From assembly GCA_026399895.1 (NCBI GenBank), contig JAPLQC010000062.1, forward strand, positions 5,019 to 39,463: a stretch of 34,445 nt of DNA. The letters are read 5' to 3'. The notes under the pieces were generated by a model, which was given only the letters and a program-made list of their open reading frames with translations, ran no database searches and was not told where the DNA came from. This stretch comes from Burkholderiales bacterium. GTDB taxonomy: Bacteria; Pseudomonadota; Gammaproteobacteria; Burkholderiales; Burkholderiaceae_D. The position numbers and the translations under genes are program-made. Shown one piece after another: positions 18,619 to 27,149 of this stretch (position 1 is the stretch's first letter; every line of letters starts with the position of its first letter).

Positions 18619-20333
18619 TACAAATCCTCCGAGCCAAGCAGCATCTCGGTCAGACCTTTGCCCGCCTTGACCATCGGCCACACATTTTCACCCTGATCGG
18701 TGATGAAGTTCATGAATACCAATTTGTCTTTCATCGCGAAGGCATCACGTAGCGCACCTTCGACATCACCCGGTTTGGTGATGGTGACACCGACGTGACC
18801 AAATGACTCGACCAGCTTGTCAAAGTCAGGCAGTGAGTCCATGTACGACTCGGAGTAGCGCGAGCCATAGTCAATCTCTTGCCACTGGCGCACCATGCCC
18901 AAGTAACGGTTGTTCAACAAAACGATTTTTGGCGTCAAGTGATACTGCTTGCAGGTGGCTAGCTCTTGTATGCACATCTGTATTGATGCTTCGCCGGTGA
19001 CGCAAGCCACCGTTGCATCCGGATTAGCCATTTGTACGCCCATCGCGTAGGGTAAGCCCACACCCATGGTGCCAAGGCCACCGGAATTGATCCAGCGACG
19101 CGGCTTATCGAAGCCATAGTACTGAGCGGCCCACATCTGATGCTGTCCCACATCCGAGGTCACGAAAGCATCGCCCTTGGTCACTTGCCACAGCTTCTCG
19201 ACCACCATCTGTGGCTTGATCAAATCGTCCGAGGACGCGTATTTCAAGCACTCACGCTTGCGCCACTCGTTTATCTGCTTCCACCAAGCTGCATGCGCAG
19301 TTGCATTTGGCTTGATTTCCGAGGCATCGATTTGCGCTAACAACTCTTGTAATACTTCTTTGACGTTACCGACGATCGGCACATCCACCTTCACCCGCTT
19401 GGAGATCGAGGAAGGATCGATATCAATGTGAATGATCTTGCGTGGCAGGCTCGCGAAATGCTTCGGGTTTCCGATCACACGATCGTCGAAACGCGCACCA
19501 ATCGCGATCAGCACGTCGCAGTTCTGCATAGCCATGTTGGCTTCGTAGGTGCCATGCATGCCGGGCATACCAACGAATTTATCGCTGGACGCGCGGTAGG
19601 CTCCCAGCCCCATCAACGTGTTGGTGCAGGGGTAGCCGAGTTTATCGACCAATTTGTTCAACTCGGGCGCAGAATCCGACAAGATCACACCACCGCCGGT
19701 GTAAATCATGGGGCGCTCGGCTGTCAGCAGTAGTTGAACTGCCTTGCGAATCTGGCCAGAGTGGCCTTTGTCGACCGGCTTGTACGAGCGCATCTCGACT
19801 GACTTCGGATACTCGTAAGTCGTCTTTGCGATCGTGATGTCTTTGGGGATATCAACCAGCACCGGGCCCGGACGACCGGTGGTCGCGATGAAAAAAGCCT
19901 TCTTCATCGTGGCCGCTAGGTCTTTCACATCCTTGACCAGGAAGTTGTGCTTGACGCATGGTCGGGTGATACCGACGGTATCGCACTCCTGGAAGGCGTC
20001 CAGACCAATCGCATGGGTCGGCACCTGCCCGGTGATGATCACCATAGGTATTGAATCAAGATGGGCAGTGGCGATACCGGTGACCGCATTGGTCACGCCC
20101 GGACCAGAGGTCACGAGGCACACACCCACCTTGTTTGAACTACGCGAGTAAGCATCCGCCGCATGGACTGCCGCCTGCTCGTGGCGGACCAGAATATGGC
20201 GAAACTTGTCCTGCTTGAAAATCTCGTCGTAGATATAGAGAACTGCGCCGCCGGGATAGCCGAACACATGTTCGACGCCCTCTTCGGCTAGACAGCGCAC
20301 GACGATCTCGGCGCCAGTGATTTCGGAAGACAT
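18618..20333 (-). CDS. ilvI: Acetolactate synthase large (catalytic) subunit
   Basis: IlvI is the ThDP- and FAD-dependent enzyme that makes acetolactate or acetohydroxybutyrate. The 571-residue product has the catalytic Glu in LVRHEQAAVHAADAY, CLVTSGPGVTN, the FAD-region IGARFDDRVIGN, and the ThDP/Mg segment ending KIVLLNNRYLGMVRQWQ. The usual GDGS of that segment reads GEAS here (see findings). ATG at 20333, with AAAGGA 6 nt upstream, is preferred over an in-frame TTG at 20348. It is the first gene of ilvIHC, preceded by a long structured leader. Confidence 0.96.
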   Translation of the reverse strand: MSSEITGAEIVVRCLAEEGVEHVFGYPGGAVLYIYDEIFKQDKFRHILVRHEQAAVHAADAYSRSSNKVGVCLVTSGPGVTNAVTGIATAHLDSIPMVIITGQVPTHAIGLDAFQECDTVGITRPCVKHNFLVKDVKDLAATMKKAFFIATTGRPGPVLVDIPKDITIAKTTYEYPKSVEMRSYKPVDKGHSGQIRKAVQLLLTAERPMIYTGGGVILSDSAPELNKLVDKLGYPCTNTLMGLGAYRASSDKFVGMPGMHGTYEANMAMQNCDVLIAIGARFDDRVIGNPKHFASLPRKIIHIDIDPSSISKRVKVDVPIVGNVKEVLQELLAQIDASEIKPNATAHAAWWKQINEWRKRECLKYASSDDLIKPQMVVEKLWQVTKGDAFVTSDVGQHQMWAAQYYGFDKPRRWINSGGLGTMGVGLPYAMGVQMANPDATVACVTGEASIQMCIQELATCKQYHLTPKIVLLNNRYLGMVRQWQEIDYGSRYSESYMDSLPDFDKLVESFGHVGVTITKPGDVEGALRDAFAMKDKLVFMNFITDQGENVWPMVKAGKGLTEMLLGSEDL

Positions 20334-20653
20334 TACCTGTCCTTTCAAGGTCCATAGGAAATTGATCGGATGCTCTCCCCTTGCGGTGACGGAGACAGTG
20401 GCACCCTTGAAGCATCCCTTGAGCGTGCGTTTACGTCGATCCGTCCTGCGCGGCTGGCGCAGTTCAAACCGGCGCTGAGTGCACTTCGTTCAGCTTCCGC
20501 TTGTGCCGCTGCTGGCGCCACCTCACGCTTTTGGCGTGGGTTAGAGCAAACAACGTAGTTGGGCGCAGCGACGCCCGAAAAACCTTCCTATCGCCGCGCG
20601 GCGTTATGGGCCGCGCGGAACAGGGAAAAAATATCCCTCGCGGTGGCGAGGGA
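20334..20653 (-). promoter_or_regulatory. Structured, gene-free leader of ilvI
   Basis: About 320 nt separate the predicted promoter from ilvI with no convincing gene. On the minus strand, hairpins follow one another: 20634-20653 (8-bp stem plus T-run), 20594-20618 (CCGCGCGGC/GCCGCGCGG, 9 bp), 20561-20576 (GGGCG/CGCCC) and 20524-20538 (CACGC/GCGTG). I looked for a Leu/Val/Ile-rich leader peptide and found none. The region could be an attenuator or an RNA-binding target; its function is unknown. Between 20689 and 20853 I see only a possible TACAAT box at 20806-20811 for the divergent RDD gene. Confidence 0.45.
20626..20653 (-). terminator. Terminator-like hairpin at the 5' end of the ilvI transcript
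   Basis: TCCCTCGC-CACC-GCGAGGGA (20634-20653) is a perfect 8-bp stem followed directly by TATTTTTT on the minus strand. By sequence it is a textbook intrinsic terminator, yet it lies between the predicted ilvI promoter and the gene. Confidence 0.65.
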
Positions 20654-20659
20654 GCGCAT

Positions 20660-20688
20660 AAGTTAATGCGTTGCAGCAATAAGGTCAA
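20660..20688 (-). promoter_or_regulatory. Predicted promoter of ilvIHC
   Basis: TTGACC (20683-20688) and TAACTT (20660-20665) are 17 nt apart on the minus strand, in an AT-rich stretch that stands out from its surroundings. The -35 matches at 5 of 6 positions, the -10 at 3 of 6. Confidence 0.45.
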
Positions 20689-20853
20689 GAAAATTCTTTT
20701 AAAAAAGCCAATGAAATCAAGCGTTTTAGCCCGCAATTTGGGGCAAGAAGAGCCACTGTCGCCGCATTGCCGTTCCGACAACCCAGCGGGTGCCGGTCTA
20801 GCGCTTACAATGCGGCGCTTTGCAACGCTGCCTTCGTCCGAGCTGACGCCGAC

Positions 20854-21402
20854 ATGACTGACCCCCAGACACTCCCCACTGCCCCACTCAAGAACCGCCT
20901 GTTATGCATGGTGTATGAGGCGATGCTGCTGTTCGGCGTGGTGTTTATCGCCGGTTGGTTGTTTTCGACCCTGCTACAGCAACGGCATGCGCTGGCGCTA
21001 CGGCACGCGCAGCAGGTGTGGCAATTCATCGTTCTGGGTATTTACTTTGGCTGGTTCTGGACCCACGGCGGGCACACACTGGCCATGAAAACCTGGCGTG
21101 TGCGGGTTGTCACGCGAACTGGGCAAGCACTCGGCTGGCCACGCGCCCTGGTGCGCTACCTGCTGGCCTGGCTGTGGTTCTTGCCCGGACTTGTACTCGC
21201 TTGGTGGCTGGAGGCACGCGGCGCCATGCTTTTGCTGCTGCCGATGCTGAGTGCAGCGCTGTGGGCGCTGACCAGTCTGCTCGATCCGGATCGGCAATTC
21301 CTTCATGATCGCATTGCCGGCACGAGACTGGTATTAGGAGCTGCTGCGAAGGACCCTCTTGAAGGCAAACCGATGAGCGATCAGAGCAATCCTCAGGCAT
21401 GA
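20854..21402 (+). CDS. RDD-family integral membrane protein
   Basis: A 182-residue membrane protein with RDD-domain features: an early Arg in LKNRLLCMVYEAMLL, several hydrophobic helices (about residues 20-45, 65-80, 105-125, 130-150), the basic segment GHTLAMKTWRVRVVTRTGQ, and the late DPDRQFLHDRIAGTRLV. RDD proteins are thought to be transporters or membrane accessory proteins; the substrate is unknown. ATG at 20854 is chosen because upstream in-frame codons are not conserved-looking, though its ribosome binding site is weak. It overlaps the LOG gene by 4 nt (ATGA). It is divergent from ilvI, a common neighbourhood in Burkholderiales. Confidence 0.87.
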   Translation: MTDPQTLPTAPLKNRLLCMVYEAMLLFGVVFIAGWLFSTLLQQRHALALRHAQQVWQFIVLGIYFGWFWTHGGHTLAMKTWRVRVVTRTGQALGWPRALVRYLLAWLWFLPGLVLAWWLEARGAMLLLLPMLSAALWALTSLLDPDRQFLHDRIAGTRLVLGAAAKDPLEGKPMSDQSNPQA

Positions 21403-22007
21403 CAGCACGAATTCAACACCTCTGCGTCTACTGCGGATCGGCCACCGGTCATGATGCTGTCTATGCCGACTCGGCGCGAGCACTCGGACAAGAGATCGCG
21501 CGACGCGGTATGTCGCTGGTGTACGGCGGCGGCCATGTTGGTTTGATGGGCGTTGTTGCAGATGCAGTGCTGGCAGCGGGTGCTGAAGTTACCGGTGTGA
21601 TCCCACGTGCGCTAATGGATAGCGAAGTCGGCCACACGCGCCTGACGAAGCTGCATGTGGTGAAGGATATGCATGAGCGCAAAGCATTGATGGCTGAGTT
21701 AGCTGATGGCTTCCTCGCACTTCCCGGTGGTATCGGTACGCTGGAGGAGTTGTTTGAAGTGATGACCTGGCTACAGCTGGGTTACCACAGCAAGCCCGTC
21801 GGGCTACTCAACACGCAGGGGTTTTACGATGATCTGCTGCGCTTCATGGATAAGCAACGCGAGGCTGGGTTCTTGAAGCCAGCGCATCATGCACTTCTGA
21901 TCACCGATTCGAACATAGCCACGCTACTGGATCGCATGATGGCATTCAATATGCCGGAAGGTGTGAGCGTGTTCAGCCGACGAGCGGCAAGCACGCTGGG
22001 GCCGTAA
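21399..22007 (+). CDS. LOG-family nucleotide 5'-monophosphate phosphoribohydrolase
   Basis: A 202-residue Rossmann-type protein of the LOG (lysine decarboxylase-like) family, which cleaves cytokinin riboside monophosphates or other nucleoside monophosphates to base and ribose 5-phosphate. It begins with CVYCGSATG, has VYGGGHVGLMGVVADA, and carries the diagnostic PGGIGTLEELFEVMTW, plus the M-x-x-RKA segment. It overlaps the RDD gene by 4 nt, so the pair is co-translated. It ends directly against the convergent PLP enzyme with no spacer. The old label 'lysine decarboxylase' for this family is not meaningful. The in vivo substrate is unknown. Confidence 0.92.
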   Translation: MTARIQHLCVYCGSATGHDAVYADSARALGQEIARRGMSLVYGGGHVGLMGVVADAVLAAGAEVTGVIPRALMDSEVGHTRLTKLHVVKDMHERKALMAELADGFLALPGGIGTLEELFEVMTWLQLGYHSKPVGLLNTQGFYDDLLRFMDKQREAGFLKPAHHALLITDSNIATLLDRMMAFNMPEGVSVFSRRAASTLGP

Positions 22008-23246
22008 TTAACCCAAGGCCTGCTTAAAATCCTCTAGAAGGTCCTCGGTATCTTCAATGCCAACCGAGACGCGAATCAGCGATTCTGCAATGCCCATCGA
22101 TGCGCGTCGCTCTGGGCCCATCTCATGGAAAATCGTATGCGCCACCGGTATCACCAAGGTGCGCGTGTCGCCCAAGTTACTGGCGGGGACAGCGATTTGT
22201 AGCCGGTTCATGTAATCAAAACAATCGATACCGGGTTTCAACTCGAAGCTGAGCATGCCGCCATACGCGCGGAATAACTTGGTGGAGATAGCGTGTTGCG
22301 GATGATGCGGCAAGCCGGGGTAATACACCGCCGCGATGCGATCATCAGCGTCGAGCATTTTTGCTAGCGCCAATGCATTCGCCGACTCGCGCTCAATGCG
22401 AAGTGCCATAGTCTCTGCACCTACCGAAATATGATGCGCGGCTTCTGGTCCAAGCGCACCACCAAAGTCGCGTAGCGCTTTTGCGCGTAGCTGCGCAATA
22501 CCCCAATGCTGTGGCGGGAAGCGTTTATAACTGGTTGCGATGTTTGGAAACTGTGTCCAGTCGAATAATCCAGTATCGGTCAGGCTACCGCCCAGTGCGT
22601 TACCGTGGCCCGCAATCGATTTGGTCAGCGCATTAATCACCAAGCTTGCGCCAACGGCATTCGGTCTAAACAGATACGGTGAGGTCATGGTGTTATCGAC
22701 CACGTACAAAATGCCACGCTCGCGGCATAAAGCACCGATACGCTCGAGATCTGCTACTTGTGTACGCGGGTTGGCGATGGTCTCTACAAACACTAATCGC
22801 GTATTAGGCTGCAGTGCGCGTTCAACATTTGCGACATCAGTCGGATCAACAAACGACACCGGCATACCTTGCAGATCAACGGTCTGCCACAGGCTGTTGG
22901 TATTCCCAAACAGGAAGGATGAAGAAACGACGTGGTCACCCGCGCGAAGTAAGCCCTGTGCCAAAGCGCCAATCGCCGCCATGCCGGTAGAAAAACACAG
23001 CGTGACCAGACCATCTTCCATGCGAGTGATCTTGTCTTCCAGCGCCGACACCGTCGGATTACCTTGACGACCGTAACGGTAGCCGGGCTTCTTGCCTTGA
23101 AACACTTCGGCCAGCTCGCGTGCATCTTTGTAGCCGTAAGCAACTGCCGTATGTATGGGTTTGTGCAGCGAGCCGTGCTCGATAGCTTTTTGCCGGTCGC
23201 TGTGCAGGATGGTGGTGGTGAACCCGAATTTCCGAGCTTTGTCCAT
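22008..23246 (-). CDS. Cys/Met-metabolism PLP-dependent enzyme (cystathionine gamma-synthase / homoserine sulfhydrylase family)
   Basis: A 412-residue member of the gamma-family of PLP enzymes acting in trans- or direct sulfhydrylation of activated homoserine, or in gamma-elimination. Visible features are the YRYGRQGNPTVSALEDKI substrate/PLP loop, FSTGMAAIGA, the PLP-phosphate segment ending VDNTMTSPYLFRP, and the PLP Lys in NALTKSIAGHGNALGGS. The N-terminus (KFGFTTTILHSDRQKAIEHG) differs from the MetZ I expect after purF, so the exact reaction is left open. It starts only 18 nt after purF, suggesting co-transcription. Confidence 0.85.
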   Translation of the reverse strand: MDKARKFGFTTTILHSDRQKAIEHGSLHKPIHTAVAYGYKDARELAEVFQGKKPGYRYGRQGNPTVSALEDKITRMEDGLVTLCFSTGMAAIGALAQGLLRAGDHVVSSSFLFGNTNSLWQTVDLQGMPVSFVDPTDVANVERALQPNTRLVFVETIANPRTQVADLERIGALCRERGILYVVDNTMTSPYLFRPNAVGASLVINALTKSIAGHGNALGGSLTDTGLFDWTQFPNIATSYKRFPPQHWGIAQLRAKALRDFGGALGPEAAHHISVGAETMALRIERESANALALAKMLDADDRIAAVYYPGLPHHPQHAISTKLFRAYGGMLSFELKPGIDCFDYMNRLQIAVPASNLGDTRTLVIPVAHTIFHEMGPERRASMGIAESLIRVSVGIEDTEDLLEDFKQALG

Positions 23247-23264
23247 GAATGCCGTGCTCGCTAT

Positions 23265-24782
23265 CTACTCGGCACGCGCGAGATTCAGGTTCAGCTGCGT
23301 ACGGACGATATCTTCCGCCACGATCTTCGGGTGCGCGCGCGCATACTCAACACGATCGAGATAATCAGTCGAGATATCACCGGTGACATAGTGACCATCG
23401 AAGCAAGAGGCTTCGAAACGCTTGAGCGCCGGGTTTACATCGGAGATGGATTGCTTCATCGCTTCGATATCTTGATATACCAGCGCATCTGCAGTGATCT
23501 CGCGACAGACTTCTTCTTGAGTGCGACCGTAGGCAATCAATTCGCCACGCGTCGGCATGTCGATACCATAGACATTAGGGAATTTCACTGGTGGCGCCGC
23601 CGACGCAAAAATCACACGATGCGCGCCGGAGTCACGCGCCATTTGCACGATTTCCCGGCTGGTGGTGCCACGCACGATCGAGTCATCGACCAGCAATACA
23701 CTCTTGCCTTTGAACTCGGAGCCAATCGCGTTCAACTTCTGACGCACGGATTTTCTTCTCACATTGTGCCCGGGCATGATGAAGGTGCGGCCGATGTATC
23801 GGTTCTTGATGAAGCCTTCGCGGTACTCAATACCCAGCTTCAGCGCAAGTTGCATGGCCGCCGGACGCGATGAATCCGGGATCGGCATCACCACATCGAT
23901 ATCCCCTGAACGCATCTCTTTCCGTATCTTTTCCGCCAGGTATTCGCCCATCTTCAAACGCGTCGCATAGACCGACGCACCATCGATCACCGAATCGGGT
24001 CGCGCCAAATAAACAAACTCGAACGCGCAAGGGTTGAGGCTTGGGTTTTCAGCGCACTGCTGGTTGTAGAGCTTGCCGTCGTTATCGATGAAGATCGCTT
24101 CACCCGGCATCACATCACGCAGATAGTGAAAGCCTAAACCCTCGAGCGCCACGGATTCGGATGCGACCAGATACTCCGGTCCCATCTCGGTATCTGCAAA
24201 GCCGATGCACAGCGGACGGATACCGTACGGGTCGCGGAAAGCGAGCATGCCATAGCCGGAAATCTGAGCCACTACGGCATACGAGCCTCGCACACGCTTG
24301 TGCAAGGTCGAGACTGCGTTAAAGATCGCGCTCGGGTCAAGTGACAAGCCGCTGGAGCATTGCTGTATCTCGTGCGCCAGCACATTCAGCAGGACCTCAG
24401 AATCGGAATCGGTGTTGATGTGGCGACGATCGTTCTTGAACAGATCAATCTTCAGCTGCTCGGCATTAGTGAGGTTACCGTTGTGAGCGAGCGTAATGCC
24501 GAAGGGCGCATTGACATAAAACGGTTGCGCTTCTTCTTCGCTGGACGAACCTGCTGTCGGATAGCGGCACTGGCCAATACCAGAATTACCGGGCAGCGAG
24601 CGCATGTTTCGAGTACGGAAGACATCACGCACCAGGCCGTTCGCCTTGTACATGCTGAAAGTGCTACCGTTGTTGGTGGCAATACCTGCCGCATCCTGAC
24701 CACGATGCTGCAGCAGCAACAAGGCGTCATAGATCAACTGGTTCACAGGGCTGTGCGAGACAACACCAACAATGCCACACAT
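23265..24782 (-). CDS. purF: Amidophosphoribosyltransferase
   Basis: PurF makes 5-phosphoribosylamine from PRPP and glutamine, the first committed step of purine synthesis. The 505-residue product starts with MCGIVGV, where Cys after Met removal is the glutaminase nucleophile. It has LQHRGQDAAGI, LAHNGNLTN, the RGSYAVV/FRDPYGIRPL region and the PRPP loop VLLVDDSIVRGTTS. ATG at 24782 has AAGGAG 6 nt upstream. It is preceded by dedD after only 45 nt, with no cvpA between them, and followed by the PLP enzyme. Confidence 0.97.
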   Translation of the reverse strand: MCGIVGVVSHSPVNQLIYDALLLLQHRGQDAAGIATNNGSTFSMYKANGLVRDVFRTRNMRSLPGNSGIGQCRYPTAGSSSEEEAQPFYVNAPFGITLAHNGNLTNAEQLKIDLFKNDRRHINTDSDSEVLLNVLAHEIQQCSSGLSLDPSAIFNAVSTLHKRVRGSYAVVAQISGYGMLAFRDPYGIRPLCIGFADTEMGPEYLVASESVALEGLGFHYLRDVMPGEAIFIDNDGKLYNQQCAENPSLNPCAFEFVYLARPDSVIDGASVYATRLKMGEYLAEKIRKEMRSGDIDVVMPIPDSSRPAAMQLALKLGIEYREGFIKNRYIGRTFIMPGHNVRRKSVRQKLNAIGSEFKGKSVLLVDDSIVRGTTSREIVQMARDSGAHRVIFASAAPPVKFPNVYGIDMPTRGELIAYGRTQEEVCREITADALVYQDIEAMKQSISDVNPALKRFEASCFDGHYVTGDISTDYLDRVEYARAHPKIVAEDIVRTQLNLNLARAE

Positions 24783-24827
24783 GGTGGGCTCCTTCAGGTT
24801 ACCAAACGGCCATGCGGCCGAAAATGC

Positions 24828-25628
24828 TTAGATCGCTTGAATGGTACCGTGTAGACCGAGCTTGTCGATGCGTTTCGACATTTTCTCAGCCTCGTCGCGA
24901 CTGGAGAAAGGCCCGACCCGAACGCGAAACCGATCGCCTTCTTTGGTCGTTATTTTCTGCCAATAGCCCTCGATACCGCCTCGCTTCAACTTTTGCAGCA
25001 ACTCGTCAACCTTCGCTTTATTCGATACCGCGGCGACCTGCACGATAAAGCGGCCTTTGTTCTTGTCAGCGGATTTCGCAGCGTCAGCGGGCGCGGCTGA
25101 CGGCTTGTCGACCAGACTGTCGACACGCTTTTCGCCAACGGCGACCGTGGCTGCTTTTTCTCCCGCGAGTGCGGCGCTACTTGGCTGTCGCGGCTCGGGC
25201 TTGGCATCAGATACTGAAGGCGCTGGGGGCGCTAGAGGCGCCGAGGACGCAGCATCAGCCGACGTCTGCTTCGGTGCCTCAGGCTTCTGCGCTTCGGGCG
25301 GCGGCGCCTCGGGTTGCGTCGCTTGCGTGGGCGGCAGCGGCATCGGGCTGGCATTCATCTCGGGCGCCTTGTCGCGCGGCGGAATCTGAATATTGATGTC
25401 TTGAGAGATCGGGCGCGGCTCGGAGTCAAAAATCATCGGCAGGCCAATCACTGCGGCCAGCACCAGGGCGGTGGCACCGATCAAGCGACGGCGAGCGCGC
25501 TTTTTCTCCGGCAGCATCGGATCCATGGGCTCGTCTTCCGCCACTCTGGCGCTACGCCGCGGCCGAACTGGCGTCTGGTCGTCGTCAGCGTCCTGCTGTG
25601 ATTTACCACCGAATGAGAACAAACCCAT
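24828..25628 (-). CDS. dedD: SPOR-domain cell-division protein, DedD-like
   Basis: A 266-residue bitopic inner-membrane protein: a basic cytoplasmic head, one membrane helix (about residues 48-66, RRLIGATALVLAAVIGLPMIF), a long Pro/Ala/Glu/Lys-rich periplasmic linker, and a C-terminal SPOR domain (FIVQVAAVSNKAKVDELLQK onward, ending RVRVGPFSSRDEAEKM). SPOR domains bind glycan strands lacking stem peptides and direct proteins to the septum. It lies between folC and purF, the usual Burkholderiales location, but cvpA, expected next, is absent. Confidence 0.9.
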   Translation of the reverse strand: MGLFSFGGKSQQDADDDQTPVRPRRSARVAEDEPMDPMLPEKKRARRRLIGATALVLAAVIGLPMIFDSEPRPISQDINIQIPPRDKAPEMNASPMPLPPTQATQPEAPPPEAQKPEAPKQTSADAASSAPLAPPAPSVSDAKPEPRQPSSAALAGEKAATVAVGEKRVDSLVDKPSAAPADAAKSADKNKGRFIVQVAAVSNKAKVDELLQKLKRGGIEGYWQKITTKEGDRFRVRVGPFSSRDEAEKMSKRIDKLGLHGTIQAI

Positions 25629-25671
25629 AAACCCGAGAGCGGAGGGACAGTAACGACGACGATTAGTGCGC

Positions 25672-26955
25672 TTATCGCACCGCCATCACACCGGCCACCG
25701 TAAGGAAAGATCCGAAGACGATGATTCTATCATTCTCGCCTACGCGATCCCGCGCCGCTGCATAAGCTTCGGCCGGTGTTCCGAAGCACTGAACACTTCG
25801 CTCGCCACTACCGTCCCTGCCGGCAACGAATCCGGCGTCAGACAATGCCGATGCTAAGGATTCCGCGCTCGCAGCGCGGGGCAATGGTAAGTCGCAGAAG
25901 TACCAGTGATCGATTTTGTCTTTCAAATGCGAAAGGATACCGCTGACATCTTTGTCGGACATCGCGCCGAACACCGCATAGGTGTAGGGGAAGAAACCCA
26001 TCTGATCGAGATTTTGCGCCAAGGTTGCCGCTGCATGGGGGTTATGCGCCACATCAAGGATCACGGCAGGCCGGCCCGGCAATACCTGAAAGCGCCCGGG
26101 CAGTTCAACTAGCACTAAACCGGCACGAATCTCTTGCGCACCAAGCGGCAAACGATCCCGCAAGATCTCAAGCGCGGCCAATGCGGCACTGGCATTCAGC
26201 AGCTGATTCGCACCACGCAGACTTGGGTAGGCCAGCGCATGCCGACGAACAGCACGACCGCCATAGCTCCATTGCTGACGATCACCCGAGTAGTTGAAGT
26301 CACGGCCGAACAACCAAAGATCAGCACCAATCGCATTGGCATGCTCAACCAGCGCCTGCGGTGGCGACGGGTCGCCACAAATCGCTGTGCGCTGTGGCCG
26401 AAAAATACCCGCCTTTTCGAAACCGATTTTTTCGCGCGTGTCGCCCAAGTACTGTTGGTGATCCAGATCGACACTAGTGACAATGGCGACGTCCGGGTCG
26501 ATGATATTCACTGCATCCAAACGACCACCCAAACCAACTTCCAAGATAACGGCATCGAGTTTGGCGTCTACAAATAACTTCAAGATTGCCAGCGTAGTGA
26601 ACTCGAAGTAGGTCAGCGAAACATCGCCACGGACGGCCTCAACCGCTGCAAAAGCATTACACAACACGTCGTCGCTAACGCTATGCCCATCGATGCGTGC
26701 ACGCTCATTGAAGTCGAGAATATGCGGCGAGGTGTACAAACCGACGCGGTAACTCCCCTGCATCAGCATCGATTCCAGCATGGCGCAGGTAGAGCCCTTG
26801 CCATTGGTGCCGCCCACCGTAATCACGGGGCAGTCGAAACGTAAGTCAAGACGAGCGCCGACCGTTGCAACACGCTCCAGACCCATATCGATCGCGACGG
26901 GGTGCATGGACTCGAGGTGGGCGAGCCATTGGTTTAATGACAGTGACTCAGACAT
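25672..26955 (-). CDS. folC: Bifunctional dihydrofolate synthase / folylpolyglutamate synthase
   Basis: FolC adds glutamate to dihydropteroate and to reduced folates, in an ATP-dependent Mur-ligase-like reaction. The 427-residue product has the P-loop VGGTNGKGSTCAMLESML, GLYTSPHILDFNERARIDG, the LEVGLGGRLDAVNI segment and SVDLDHQQYLGDT, all family hallmarks, plus a Mur-ligase C-domain with LDVAHNPHAA. ATG at 26955 has only a weak ribosome binding site. It follows accD across a REP-like inverted repeat and precedes dedD by 43 nt. Confidence 0.96.
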   Translation of the reverse strand: MSESLSLNQWLAHLESMHPVAIDMGLERVATVGARLDLRFDCPVITVGGTNGKGSTCAMLESMLMQGSYRVGLYTSPHILDFNERARIDGHSVSDDVLCNAFAAVEAVRGDVSLTYFEFTTLAILKLFVDAKLDAVILEVGLGGRLDAVNIIDPDVAIVTSVDLDHQQYLGDTREKIGFEKAGIFRPQRTAICGDPSPPQALVEHANAIGADLWLFGRDFNYSGDRQQWSYGGRAVRRHALAYPSLRGANQLLNASAALAALEILRDRLPLGAQEIRAGLVLVELPGRFQVLPGRPAVILDVAHNPHAAATLAQNLDQMGFFPYTYAVFGAMSDKDVSGILSHLKDKIDHWYFCDLPLPRAASAESLASALSDAGFVAGRDGSGERSVQCFGTPAEAYAAARDRVGENDRIIVFGSFLTVAGVMAVR

Positions 26956-26979
26956 AGCGGAATTCAGTAGCGAAGGGGC

Positions 26980-27059
26980 TGGATCCCGGCCTGCGCCGGG
27001 AAGACGATTGAAAAGCTGTCAGACCCAAATAAGGTCATCCCGGCGCAGGCCGGGATCCA
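26980..27059. repeat. REP-like palindromic pair, copy 1 (accD-folC)
   Basis: TGGATCCCGGCCTGCGCCGG (from 26980) and its inverted partner CCGGCGCAGGCCGGGATCCA (to 27059) flank about 35 nt. Each arm also contains its own small CCGG-centred palindrome. The same arms recur at 28136-28214. The element lies after accD and may act as a terminator or mRNA stabiliser. The rest of 26956-27149 shows no gene. Confidence 0.85.
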
Positions 27060-27149
27060 AAGATATCGGGAAAAACTAAGGAATAAAACACTGCTTCAGT
27101 CATCCGAGACAAACACACTTTCGGACATCCAGTGCGCACGCTTGACGCA

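Noticed and set aside
20464..20781. A 105-codon minus-strand open frame in the ilvI leader, considered as a gene or leader peptide
   Set aside because: It runs through the predicted promoter and the terminator hairpin, its hydrophobic stretch comes from the AT-rich promoter, and it is not followed by a coupled start.
23064..23873. A 269-codon plus-strand open frame antisense to purF and the PLP enzyme
   Set aside because: Both underlying minus-strand genes have intact family motifs. The antisense frame crosses two genes, lacks recognisable motifs and a ribosome binding site, and is explained by GC-rich codon bias.
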